A stretch of 37,053 nucleotides of DNA from Hespellia sp. (GTDB lineage: Bacteria > Bacillota > Clostridia > Lachnospirales > Lachnospiraceae): contig JAAVXR010000072.1 in assembly GCA_022790755.1 (NCBI GenBank), forward strand, positions 1-37,053, read 5' to 3'. Each line of letters begins with the position of its first letter. Within the stretch, counting starts at the first letter, position 1. Shown one piece after another: positions 1 to 7,153 of this stretch. The notes below the pieces were generated by a model. It saw only the letters and a program-made list of their open reading frames with translations. It was not told the DNA's origin and did no database searches. The position numbers were made by a program, and so were the translations under genes.

Positions 1-262
1 CTCTTGTTGTGTCATTCTTTTTGTGGCTCGGTATATATGAATCTTACTTTCAAATTGATATTTGTTCTTATTGGCCACAGGCTCACCACCTTTCAGTGTT
101 TTTTATATCTCATGTAATTATAAGCATAACATATTTCTTGTATTTTGTAGAATAAAGAGAAAGAAATAAGAAAGAGGGATTCCATAGCCTGTCATGCACA
201 TTTCCATGGTGTGATCTTTTGTCTTACATATTTCACAAATCGGAAAAGAGAAACGCATGATA
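1..262. other. Element interior with no gene seen
   Basis: AT-rich sequence to the left of the TetR promoter. Short open frames on the minus strand have no ribosome-binding site and no recognisable product. No tRNA, terminator or CotJC-like sequence is visible, so the far end of the mobile element must lie further left, outside the window. Confidence 0.5.
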
Positions 263-311
263 TTGACTTTCCGACATAAATGTCGTATAATAATTTCAGA
301 CACTTATGTCG
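263..311 (+). promoter_or_regulatory. Sigma-A promoter with two palindromic operators for the TetR gene
   Basis: TTGACT (263-268) and TATAAT (286-291) are separated by exactly 17 bp, which is a near-consensus vegetative promoter. Two 14-bp palindromes sit on it. CGACATAAATGTCG at 272-285 fills the spacer up to the -10 box. AGACACTTATGTCG at 298-311 lies near the expected transcription start. They share 10 of 14 bases and their centres are 26 bp apart. Together they also form a larger inverted repeat (266-282 against 301-317, one mismatch). The arrangement predicts that the TetR protein encoded immediately downstream represses its own operon. Binding is inferred. Confidence 0.8.
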
Positions 312-327
312 GAAAGTTGAGGTGCGT

Positions 328-942
328 ATGAATAAAAGAGGACAGGAAACGAGGAAACATATCAAAAAATGTGCTTGCTCCCTATTTGCCGAAAAAGGCT
401 TTAAAGACGTAACAATGAAGGATATTTGCGAGGCCACGAAATTAAGCCGGGGTGGTTTGTATTGCCATTATGAGAGTACACGTCAAATCTTTCAAGAGAT
501 TATGGATGATATGACAGACCAGCAAGAGAATATGATTGATTTAAAAATGGAACAAAATCAATCGGCTGTGACAATATTAGACGATATTTTAGACAAATAT
601 GAAGATGAAATGGTTGACAGCCATTCATCATTAAGTGTGGCGATATATGAGTATTATAGCATCCATGATATTGCGTGCCAAAAGAATACATTATATGAGC
701 AATATTTAACATCTGCAAATACATGGAAAAAGCTGATGCAATATGGGATTGACAGGCGGGAGTTTTACGATGTAGATATTGCCGCCGTTTTTGACTTGAT
801 CGTATTTTCCTATCAAGGGGTAAGGATGTACAGTAAGCTGATGCCTGTTGAGAGAGAAATTCCTTCCAGAATCGTAAAAGAAATCAGAAAACTATTAGTG
901 AGGAGTGATTGTGATGGCAACAATATTTCATCGGTTTTATGA
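328..942 (+). CDS. TetR/AcrR family transcriptional regulator
   Basis: A 204-residue one-component repressor. Residues 1-50 form the TetR helix-turn-helix: a basic N-terminus, then AEKGFKDVTMKDI and LSRGGLYCHYES, the classic recognition-helix signature. The rest is a variable helical ligand-binding and dimerisation domain that I cannot match to a ligand. I chose the ATG at 328 because GAGGTG precedes it by a few bases. The in-frame ATG at 280 lies between the -35 and -10 boxes of the gene's own promoter and cannot be used. The stop overlaps the start of the nucleoside phosphorylase gene by 29 bp, so the two are co-transcribed and translationally coupled. The twin palindromes over the promoter suggest autorepression. 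The effector may be linked to the phosphorylase substrate, but that is a guess. Confidence 0.85.
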   Translation: MNKRGQETRKHIKKCACSLFAEKGFKDVTMKDICEATKLSRGGLYCHYESTRQIFQEIMDDMTDQQENMIDLKMEQNQSAVTILDDILDKYEDEMVDSHSSLSVAIYEYYSIHDIACQKNTLYEQYLTSANTWKKLMQYGIDRREFYDVDIAAVFDLIVFSYQGVRMYSKLMPVEREIPSRIVKEIRKLLVRSDCDGNNISSVL

Positions 943-1705
943 AAATAAAAATGCATTTTTGAATCCTTGTGATGTTACAGAAAAGATTTCTGGTTTTCCA
1001 GAAGTATGTATCACTACATTTTCAGAAAGCATTATAAAAAATTTTGTGGAAAACAATACGGTGAAAATCATTGCGAATTTATATTCTGCAAATGGAACAA
1101 TACCCATTTATGAAATAAAATATGCGGATAAAAAGATGGGATTGTTCCTTTCAAGAGTGGGAGCACCCGCGTGTGTAGCCGGTTTAGAAGAAATCATAGC
1201 GTTAGGGGCCAAAAAAGTGATACAGTTTGGGTGCTGTGGCATATTAAACCGGTCCATTGCAGATAGTAAAATAATTATTCCGTCGTCAGCCGTCAGAGAT
1301 GAGGGAACAAGTTATCATTACTTTTCGGGAAGTGAAGAAATCATTGCGGATGCTTCTTCCAATGACATAGTAGTACAGTATTTGAAAAGACATAAAATTC
1401 CATATGTAGTAGGAAAAATATGGACAACAGATGCCATATATAGAGAAACACCAGAGGCGATTGAAGAACGTAAAAAACAGGGATGTGTTGCTGTTGAGAT
1501 GGAGTGTTCCGCAACCTTGGCTGTTGCAAAATTTAGGAATATACCGATGCTTCAATTTTTTTATGGCGCAGATAACTTGGATTCCGATCAGTGGGAAATA
1601 AGGGATTTGACGGATTATGGTTTGAGCTTAAGTGATAAGTATATGACAATCGCTTTAGAATGTGGGATTGTTTTTGAAAGAAATGGTTTCAATAGGGCAG
1701 ATTGA
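914..1705 (+). CDS. Nucleoside phosphorylase (PNP/UDP family)
   Basis: A 263-residue cytosolic enzyme of the PNP_UDP_1 fold, which cleaves nucleosides with phosphate to base and ribose-1-phosphate. Visible family features are the glycine-rich strand GAPACVAGLEEIIALGAKKVI, with GCCGIL after it, and the VAVEMECSA motif with E195-M196-E197, which contacts the ribose in this family. Both sit at the usual places for uridine/purine phosphorylases. The exact substrate cannot be read from the sequence. The best alternatives are a uridine phosphorylase and the uncharacterised Spr0068-like branch. AGGAG at 901-905 is 8 bp before ATG 914. GTG codons at 905 and 911 are less well placed. The gene overlaps the end of the TetR gene and is probably the regulated partner in this two-gene element cargo operon. 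Confidence 0.8.
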   Translation: MATIFHRFYENKNAFLNPCDVTEKISGFPEVCITTFSESIIKNFVENNTVKIIANLYSANGTIPIYEIKYADKKMGLFLSRVGAPACVAGLEEIIALGAKKVIQFGCCGILNRSIADSKIIIPSSAVRDEGTSYHYFSGSEEIIADASSNDIVVQYLKRHKIPYVVGKIWTTDAIYRETPEAIEERKKQGCVAVEMECSATLAVAKFRNIPMLQFFYGADNLDSDQWEIRDLTDYGLSLSDKYMTIALECGIVFERNGFNRAD

Positions 1706-1714
1706 AAAACATAG

Positions 1715-1876
1715 CAAGAAAAGAACTTTGACGCTATATCTCTTATCCGATTTGCTTTGTCGTCCATCAATATCGTCTGCCCCGTCATCAATCTGATTGT
1801 CGGTCTGGGCACGATGCTTGTGACAGGAGCGATGATCGGTCTTTTGATTATACAGCAGCAGGGCTTCTCTTTTTAG
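1715..1876 (+). pseudogene. Remnant of a membrane protein, possibly MATE-family
   Basis: An open frame of 53 codons with no start codon (it opens just after a TAG at 1712-1714) and ending at TAG 1874-1876. It encodes a strongly hydrophobic segment containing SSINIVCPVINLIVGLGTML, which resembles the first membrane helices of MATE-type efflux transporters, then a short unrelated-looking tail. It begins 9 bp after the phosphorylase stop. The lack of a start and the partial length suggest a deletion remnant, either of a third gene of the operon or of an older gene. The family guess is weak. Confidence 0.4.
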
Positions 1877-1923
1877 ATAAGATCATACAATTATTTTTGA
1901 AAAGCAGGTAAGAATATCTATAG

Positions 1924-1958
1924 ACCGTGAGGGTATGGTAACCTTTACGGTTTTTTTT
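1924..1958 (+). terminator. Rho-independent terminator after the TetR/phosphorylase operon
   Basis: An 11-bp stem (1924-1934 with 1941-1951, two G-U pairs) closes a 6-nt loop and is followed by eight T residues (1951-1958). It ends the regulator-phosphorylase-remnant transcript. Confidence 0.85.
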
Positions 1959-2009
1959 GTTATTTGTAGGAATCAAAATCTGTTCATTTCATGGCGCGAC
2001 GTTCAAAAA

Positions 2010-2038
2010 AGGATTAGCCTCTCGTTATATGGTACAAT
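2010..2038 (+). promoter_or_regulatory. Possible extended -10 promoter for the recombinase operon
   Basis: TGGTACAAT at 2030-2038 fits an extended -10 element (TG, one base, TACAAT). The -35 position (2010-2015) is poor. It sits between the terminator at 1924-1958 and the small gene at 2078, so some promoter is expected here. The precise assignment is tentative. Confidence 0.35.
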
Positions 2039-2077
2039 CATTCGCTCATACATTGAGAATGAGGGAGGTGTTGCCTG

Positions 2078-2284
2078 TTGAAACATAGAGAATTTATTTA
2101 TGTTGGCGGGCCTGTTCCAGAATTGAATGAGCGGGAACACGCGGCGTTTCTTATGAATTATCAGAGGTCAATTCTTTTATCCTTAGAAAAACGGAATCTG
2201 TTGACTACGTCGCAGCGAGAACGCTGTTTGCTTGAGCTTGAAAAACAATACCGTTTAGATCAGAAAAAACAACGTCAGGCATAA
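2078..2284 (+). CDS. Small hypothetical protein upstream of the recombinase
   Basis: A 68-residue soluble, charged protein. It starts at TTG 2078, behind a strong GGGAGGTG site at 2063-2070. The C-terminal half (residues about 32-68) has the pattern SILLSLEKRNLLTTSQRERC followed by a basic tail, which looks like a short SHOCT-like helical hairpin. Small proteins of this look often precede serine recombinases in clostridial mobile elements. No function is known to me. It lies 72 bp before the recombinase on the same strand and probably shares its transcript. By position it could be a directionality or accessory factor for the recombinase, but the sequence does not show this. Confidence 0.65.
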   Translation: MKHREFIYVGGPVPELNEREHAAFLMNYQRSILLSLEKRNLLTTSQRERCLLELEKQYRLDQKKQRQA

Positions 2285-2356
2285 CCGCTTGGCGTTTTTA
2301 CATCATTAAATTTGTGAAAGCAGAAAGGGCGAAATCAAAAAAAGGGAGATAGCCTT

Positions 2357-3802
2357 ATGTCTATAGATAAATATGAAATTTTAAATCAAGAAAGAAAAAT
2401 ACAGTACACAAAGAGAAAAGTTGCCGCCTACTGCCGTGTGTCTACGGACAACGAAGACCAGGCAAATTCATTTGAAAGTCAGCAGCGTTATTTCAGACAA
2501 TATATAGAACGTAATCCCAAGTGGGAGCTTTATGAAATTTTTGCGGATGAAGGTATCTCTGGTACAAGTACCAAAAAGCGGAAAGAGTTTAACCGTATGA
2601 TTGCGTGTGCAAAAAAGGGGGATTTCGATTTGATTGTGACAAAAGAAATCTCCCGTTTTGCGAGAAATACCCTGGACAGCATTTACTACACCCGTGACCT
2701 CAAAAAGCATGGTGTAGGCGTTATCTTTCTAAATGATAACATCAATACTTTAGACGGGGACGCAGAACTTCGCCTTGCCATTATGTCCTCGATTGCACAG
2801 GAGGAAAGCCGTAAGACTTCCGAGCGTGTAAAATGGGGGCAAAAACGACGGATGGAACAAGGAGTTGTGTTCGGGCACAATATGCTCGGTTACGATGTGA
2901 AAGACGGTAAAATGTATATTAACGAGGCGGGAGCAGAAATTGTCCGTCTCATCTTCCATAAGTTTGTAGATGAAGGCAAAGGAACACATGTGATTGCCCG
3001 TGAACTTCAAGAGGAAGGCATTAAGCCCATGCGTGCGGGAGAGTGGCAGAACACGGTGATTCTTCGAGTCATCCGCAATGAAAAATACTGCGGTGATTTG
3101 GTGCAGAAGAAGACCTATACACCAGATTTTCTATCCCATGAAAAGAAAGTAAACCTCGGACAAGAGGAATTTGTGATTATCAAAGACCACCATGAGCCGA
3201 TTATTTCCCGTGAGTTGTTTGACAAAGCAAACCGCATGTTAGATGAAAAATCACTTTCGCAGGAGGGAAAATCAAAGCACAGTAACCGTTATCCATTTTC
3301 CGGGAAAATTAAGTGCGGCAGGTGTGGCGCAAGCTATGTTGCCAGATATAAAAATCGAAAAGATGGCAGCAGATATAAGGCTTGGCGTTGTTACGAAGCA
3401 GCAAACCACGGAAGTCCTCATATAGATAAAGCGGGAAAACTAGTGGGCTGTTCTGGCAAGAGTATCCGCAATGAAGAAGCCATTCACATCATGTATCTTG
3501 TCTGCAAACAACTTAAGATTGACCGCCAAAAAATATTCGAAAATTTAATCAAGATAATTAGTAAAGTTATTTCGATGGATGTGATAGGTGCAAACGCGAA
3601 TGGTTTGATGGAGAAACAGGAATTGATGGAAGGCATCAAAAAAGCTGTCGACGAACTTATCAGCGGTATTGAATATGAAGATGAATTTTACACGCAGTTA
3701 CTTGATAAGATGGTCGTCAACGACAGAGAGAATATAGATGTGTATTTGAATTTACTCCCCTTCAAATGGAGTTATACGATTGCAAAGAGCGTTAATCCCT
3801 GA
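2357..3802 (+). CDS. Large serine recombinase (site-specific integrase)
   Basis: A 481-residue large serine recombinase that would integrate and excise the element by cutting both att sites through a phosphoserine intermediate. The N-terminal resolvase domain (about 20-160) shows the catalytic serine S29 in YCRVSTD and the conserved S99-R-F-A-R103-N motif. The recombinase domain follows (about 180-290). Next comes a zinc ribbon with C320, C323, C345 and C365, then a coiled-coil-like C-terminal arm. GGGAGA lies 9 bp before ATG 2357. The gene points at the element boundary and stops about 25 bp from it, the standard place for the integrase of such elements. The boundary lies inside cotJC, so this enzyme is the obvious candidate for inserting and possibly excising the element. 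Whether excision happens in sporulation is unknown. Confidence 0.95.
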   Translation: MSIDKYEILNQERKIQYTKRKVAAYCRVSTDNEDQANSFESQQRYFRQYIERNPKWELYEIFADEGISGTSTKKRKEFNRMIACAKKGDFDLIVTKEISRFARNTLDSIYYTRDLKKHGVGVIFLNDNINTLDGDAELRLAIMSSIAQEESRKTSERVKWGQKRRMEQGVVFGHNMLGYDVKDGKMYINEAGAEIVRLIFHKFVDEGKGTHVIARELQEEGIKPMRAGEWQNTVILRVIRNEKYCGDLVQKKTYTPDFLSHEKKVNLGQEEFVIIKDHHEPIISRELFDKANRMLDEKSLSQEGKSKHSNRYPFSGKIKCGRCGASYVARYKNRKDGSRYKAWRCYEAANHGSPHIDKAGKLVGCSGKSIRNEEAIHIMYLVCKQLKIDRQKIFENLIKIISKVISMDVIGANANGLMEKQELMEGIKKAVDELISGIEYEDEFYTQLLDKMVVNDRENIDVYLNLLPFKWSYTIAKSVNP

Positions 3803-4013
3803 GACGGAACATTTCAGGGGCTTTTCTACCAATATCGGTCAGGATACCAGTCACTTCTTTATAAGGCATAGTATATCTTTGTGAAAGATAACGCATAGAT
3901 GCGGCAAGTTCTCCGTCTGGCCCTCCAAATTGGGTGATGATTACCTGCGCCAACGCAGGATTGGGCTCTGAGATTTTTACGGGATATTGTAATCTTTTCT
4001 CATAATTCCACAT
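3792..4013 (-). pseudogene. cotJC: cotJC, 5' fragment interrupted by the mobile element
   Basis: Codons 1-62 encode a clear CotJC N-terminus (WNYEKRLQYPVK, GGPDGELAAS, RYLSQRYT, GILTDIG). CotJC is a spore-coat-associated protein of the manganese catalase family, usually about 190 residues. After G62 the frame runs into element sequence and adds 11 unrelated residues before a stop. Of the expected metal ligands only the Glu of GEL (E35) remains. The TEExxH part that normally follows, and everything after it, is missing. The start ATG at 4013-4011 is 3 nt after the cotJB stop, with a GGAGG inside cotJB, so the operon order cotJA-cotJB-cotJC is preserved. The 3' part is not found anywhere in the window. 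Either it lies beyond the far end of the element, in which case excision would restore the gene, or it is lost. Confidence 0.85.
3797..3830. other. Predicted attachment-site junction inside cotJC
   Basis: Reading from the right, CotJC homology runs through codon 62 (GGT, 3830-3828) and then stops matching the family. The next codons encode RKAPEMFRLRD and a stop instead of the expected TEE motif. The crossover is therefore near 3825-3830. Between it and the recombinase stop lies an imperfect dyad (CCCTGA 3797-3802, TCAGGG 3814-3819), which could be part of the recombinase recognition site or a weak terminator. The other att site is outside the window. Confidence 0.65.
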
Positions 4014-4016
4014 AAA

Positions 4017-4286
4017 TCAACATCCTCCTTCCTGCCATGGCCATGGCTCGTTGATCCAGTTCCATCTGTCGCTGCAGGATGCGATGGTCGTGTCAATTGT
4101 GAGCGGACCATAATAAGTGGCGTATTCCCGCAATGCTTCATTTCTCATTTTGCTGTATTCTTGAAAATATACAAGAGCTTCCATATCCTCCGGATGTGTG
4201 TCCAAATACAGTTTTACGTCATCGACTGCAAAACTAACGGCATTGATTCTTTCCAATAAATCTTTGCGGCATGGTTTATTTGTCAT
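4017..4286 (-). CDS. cotJB: Spore coat protein CotJB
   Basis: An 89-residue spore coat component. The family pattern is complete: a helical LLERINAVSFAVDDVKLYLDTHP segment, then YFQEYSKMRNEALREYA, YYGPLT, and the C-terminal WNWINEPWPWQ. Length is normal. The start ATG (4286-4284) overlaps the cotJA stop by 4 nt (ATGA), which implies translational coupling. Downstream lies the truncated cotJC. In Bacillus subtilis the cotJ operon is made in the mother cell under sigma-E. Here sigE is about 32 kb away in the same window. The gene itself is intact, so only the third subunit of the operon is disrupted. Confidence 0.93.
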   Translation of the reverse strand: MTNKPCRKDLLERINAVSFAVDDVKLYLDTHPEDMEALVYFQEYSKMRNEALREYATYYGPLTIDTTIASCSDRWNWINEPWPWQEGGC

Positions 4287-4564
4287 CGACTACACCCTCC
4301 TTTACCAAGGAATGGTTTATCTAATTCTTTGAAAATGGTCCCTTTATGCAACCCTGTTTCTGCAGCATAGATATCTTGCCATATCTGCCATGGGACATAA
4401 GCCATTGCGAGAGGAAGATTAGATAGCACGTCATCCTGTCTGCAGTATGTTTCCAGAGAGCGCTTGTGACTGACTGGACGGCTGTATGCGTCAGGCATGG
4501 AATATCGGCTGTTCATGGAATGTCCAACGAAGTTGCGTGAATTACCTGAATAATTTGGCATCAT
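4283..4564 (-). CDS. cotJA: Spore coat protein CotJA
   Basis: About 93 residues. The C-terminal half carries the CotJA family signature (LPLAMAYVPWQIW, then YAAETGLHKGTIFKELDKPF). The N-terminal part is rich in N, S and Y and poorly conserved, as in other members. Three ATG codons in a row (4567, 4564, 4561) follow AAAGGAG at 4571-4577. The second or third is better spaced (6 or 9 nt) than the first, and a longer upstream reading would run through the predicted promoter. It is first in cotJA-cotJB-cotJC and is probably expressed in the mother cell with them. Confidence 0.85.
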   Translation of the reverse strand: MMPNYSGNSRNFVGHSMNSRYSMPDAYSRPVSHKRSLETYCRQDDVLSNLPLAMAYVPWQIWQDIYAAETGLHKGTIFKELDKPFLGKGGCSR

Positions 4565-4595
4565 CATTTGCTCCTTTCTTGCTGTCTGTACTCTT

Positions 4596-4623
4596 AATTT
4601 ATGGAAAAATAAAAAAATTGTGC
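4596..4623 (-). promoter_or_regulatory. Possible sigma-E promoter of the cotJ operon
   Basis: On the minus strand GCACAAT (4623-4617) and CATAAATT (4603-4596) are separated by 13 bp. They resemble the sigma-E -35 (KMATATT) and -10 (CATACAnT) elements, with the -10 matching at most positions. The location, about 30 bp upstream of cotJA, is right. The match is suggestive only because the region is AT-rich. Confidence 0.4.
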
Positions 4624-4772
4624 ATGAAATTTGGGGAAGCAGCATATAGAGGCGAAAAAATCTGCGTATAGAAACACAAGAAAAGTAATATACAAAAAGG
4701 CGCTTAAAATGAATGGGAATAACAGATAAAAATCTACAGAATTATAGAGAAAATAATTTAGAAAAACTAAAA

Positions 4773-4847
4773 TCGGGGTAACAGGATTCGAACCTGCGAC
4801 CTCACGGCCCCCAGCCGTGCGCTCTGACCAAACTGAGCCATACCCCG
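4773..4847 (-). tRNA. tRNA-Pro (GGG anticodon)
   Basis: A complete cloverleaf on the minus strand. The acceptor is CGGGGTA paired with TACCCCG plus discriminator A. The anticodon stem is CACGG/CCGTG with loop CTGGGGG (anticodon GGG). The T-arm loop is TTCGAAT. CCA is not encoded. It lies just upstream of cotJA, on the same strand. Confidence 0.95.
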
Positions 4848-4981
4848 ATAACAAAACTATTATAAACAAAAATAAGATAAAAGTAAAGAGACAGTTTGGC
4901 GATATGGAAAGATTAGAGGGATTTTTTGAGAATAGTATGTTATTATGAAAAAGGATACACAAAAGAAACCCAGGAGGTAAG

Positions 4982-6016
4982 ATGATGGCGGTTGAACAAG
5001 TTCATCAGGAGCCCGATATCTTTGTAATCAAAGTTCCGCTTCCCAATAATCCACTGCGCGATTTGAATGTGTACGTTGTTGTCAGCGGGGGAGAGGCATT
5101 AGTGATTGATACTGGTTTCCGTATGGAAGAGTGCAAGGAAGCATTGATGGCGGGATTGAGAGCGTTGAGAATCCCGATGGAGAGGATGACCTTATTTTTG
5201 ACGCATATGCACAGCGATCATGCCGGGCAGTCCGATTTATTCAGTAAAGCAGGCTGTCCGGTATATATGAATCGAATTGATATAGAATGGTTGGAGGGAA
5301 GCATCACGGGAAAGACGAGGGCCGGGTTGGATGCGCAGTATCTGGAAAATGGATTTCCAGAAGAGTTATTGAAGCAGGTGCGTTTTCATAATCCAATGTA
5401 TGCGTACGCGCCGATTGAGGCATTGGAGATTATGCCTATGGATCATGGAGATGTTTTGAAGATTGGAGATTTGACTCTGGAGTGCATTTTTACAGGAGGC
5501 CATACGCCGGGACATTCCTGTTTGTGGATACAGGGAACAGACATTTTATTTTCGGGGGATCATATTTTATACGATATTACGCCGAATATTTGCGCATGGA
5601 CCGGCGTGGAAGATTCGCTGGGAGACTATATCTCGAGTTTGAAAAAGGTGGATCGGATGCCATTTTCTATCGCCTATCCTGCACATCGAATGCTGCGCAA
5701 TCATCCGCATGAGCGAATCGAGGCGTTGCTTCAGCATCATGTGCGGCGACTGAATGAGATTTTGGAAATTATAGATAAGTATTCAGATTCTGGAATCGTC
5801 GCCTATGATGTGGCGAGCAAAATGAAATGGTCGATTCGCTGCAGCGGTTGGGATGTGTTCCCAGTGACGCAGAAATGGTTTGCTGTGGGAGAGACTATCG
5901 CGCATCTGGTCTGGCTATTCAGACGAGGTTATGTCGATTGCCAGGTGCGAGATGGACAAAAGTGGATGTATCCTGGTCAGAATGGGAAATCTTTTGTGAC
6001 AGAGGAGGATCTGTAA
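4982..6016 (+). CDS. MBL-fold metallo-hydrolase
   Basis: A 344-residue metallo-beta-lactamase-fold enzyme. Residues about 12-240 hold the metal site: THMHSDHAG (H75, H77, D79, H80), GGHTPGHS (H174), SGDH (D193) and PAHR (H235), the full set for a binuclear zinc centre. The C-terminal about 100 residues look like a helical/winged-helix extension (HHVRRLNEILEII, AYDVASKMKW) of the type seen in hydroxyacylglutathione-hydrolase-like proteins with a C-terminal helical domain. The substrate is unknown. AGGAGG at 4972-4977 precedes two adjacent ATGs at 4982 and 4985. The gene is convergent with the PLP enzyme gene, with only 5 bp between stop codons and no terminator, so their transcripts must overlap. 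Confidence 0.88.
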   Translation: MMAVEQVHQEPDIFVIKVPLPNNPLRDLNVYVVVSGGEALVIDTGFRMEECKEALMAGLRALRIPMERMTLFLTHMHSDHAGQSDLFSKAGCPVYMNRIDIEWLEGSITGKTRAGLDAQYLENGFPEELLKQVRFHNPMYAYAPIEALEIMPMDHGDVLKIGDLTLECIFTGGHTPGHSCLWIQGTDILFSGDHILYDITPNICAWTGVEDSLGDYISSLKKVDRMPFSIAYPAHRMLRNHPHERIEALLQHHVRRLNEILEIIDKYSDSGIVAYDVASKMKWSIRCSGWDVFPVTQKWFAVGETIAHLVWLFRRGYVDCQVRDGQKWMYPGQNGKSFVTEEDL

Positions 6017-6021
6017 TTTTG

Positions 6022-7116
6022 CTAATGATCGGATTTCAAGCCGGCTCCGCACATGGGAATGATGCTGTCCGATGTTCTTCCATATAATTCGCAGTAATGT
6101 AGGTAGGCAGCGTAGTTAGCTGCGGTGGTGTGTTCACAGTAGATTCCTTTTTGGGCAAGTTGTTCTCTGGCGGCCAGGATCTTCTGCTCCGGCGCTTCGA
6201 TCACCTGGATATGATAACGATAAATAGCTTGCAGGATTTCTTTGCCGCGCATAGGTTCGCCGATGGCGATTCCCTCCGCCAGTGTTGGACGGACCTGCAC
6301 TTTAGGAGGACAGTCTGCATGATTTTTTACCGCTTCTGCAAAAGGCGCGCAGTTTTCACTCTGGATAGCGATGATCTGTGGCATTTCATCCAGAACACCG
6401 GCTTCCACTAATTCTTCCAGGGCTTTTATGACGCCAAGGAAAAGGGTTCCATTTCCCAGAGGAACGAAAAGATTGGCCGGGATTCTATGCAATTGTTCAT
6501 AGATTTCGTAGAGATAGGTTTTTGTTCCTTCATAAAAAAACGGATTGTAGACGTGGTTTGCATAGTAGATGTTTTCCCGTTCTGCTCGCTCTCGGCAGAC
6601 GTCGGCGCAGTGATCCCTTGTTCCCGGTATGATGTGGACCTGGGCACCGTGCGCCTGTATCATTCGAACTTTCTGCGGTGAAGTGCCTTCCGGAACGTAG
6701 ATATCGCAAGCAATTCCCGCTTTTGCACAATATGCCGCCACACTGTTTCCGGCATTGCCGCTGCTGTCCTGTACGACCCGGTCAATTCCAATAGATTTGC
6801 AATGTGAGATCAGTACAGCGGCCCCGCGGTCCTTGAAAGATAAGGTGGGCATACAATAATCCATTTTCAGCGACAGATCGTCGTCAAAAGGGATCACTGT
6901 AGTCATTCCTTCTCCGAGGGAGATGGTTTTCCAGGAATCGTCCAGAAGTGGCATGAATGCCCGATAGCGAAAGATATTCCAGGTATCTTTGTCGATGGCG
7001 GACAGACGAAAATCTGGTTTTTGAAAATTCAATTGCCAGAGACCGCCACAACTGCATTTTGCTTTTCGTGTGGTGATGGGGGCTTTTTTTCCGCAATTTG
7101 AGCATTGGTATTCCAT
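6022..7116 (-). CDS. Threonine-synthase-like PLP-dependent enzyme
   Basis: A 364-residue fold-type II PLP enzyme. It opens with a small zinc ribbon (C5, C8, C21, C23), as in some threonine synthases. The PLP lysine is K95 in TLSFKDRGAAV, the phosphate-binding loops are SSGNAGNS (118-125) and GNGT (221-224), and the C-terminus ends MCGAGLKSDH. FKDRG favours threonine synthase (O-phosphohomoserine to threonine) over serine dehydratase or cysteine synthase. However, no thrB or hom gene is nearby, and paralogues with this look are often of unknown substrate. GGAAGG lies a few bases before ATG 7116. The upstream LysR gene is 37 bp away on the same strand, so the two may be one operon or the regulator may control this gene. 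Confidence 0.75.
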   Translation of the reverse strand: MEYQCSNCGKKAPITTRKAKCSCGGLWQLNFQKPDFRLSAIDKDTWNIFRYRAFMPLLDDSWKTISLGEGMTTVIPFDDDLSLKMDYCMPTLSFKDRGAAVLISHCKSIGIDRVVQDSSGNAGNSVAAYCAKAGIACDIYVPEGTSPQKVRMIQAHGAQVHIIPGTRDHCADVCRERAERENIYYANHVYNPFFYEGTKTYLYEIYEQLHRIPANLFVPLGNGTLFLGVIKALEELVEAGVLDEMPQIIAIQSENCAPFAEAVKNHADCPPKVQVRPTLAEGIAIGEPMRGKEILQAIYRYHIQVIEAPEQKILAAREQLAQKGIYCEHTTAANYAAYLHYCELYGRTSDSIIPMCGAGLKSDH

Positions 7117-7153
7117 AATGTTTTCCTTCCTATTCCTTCCTAAAATCCGAATC

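Noticed and set aside
280..327. Upstream in-frame ATG of the TetR gene
   Set aside because: It lies between the -35 and -10 boxes of the gene's own promoter, and a proper ribosome-binding site precedes ATG 328.
4773..4847. tRNA-Pro as the attachment site of the mobile element
   Set aside because: The break in homology is inside cotJC about 950 bp away. The tRNA is complete and has no repeated 3' end nearby.
4594..4962. Minus-strand open frame spanning the tRNA-Pro gene
   Set aside because: It reads through the tRNA and into the cotJA leader. The product has no family features.
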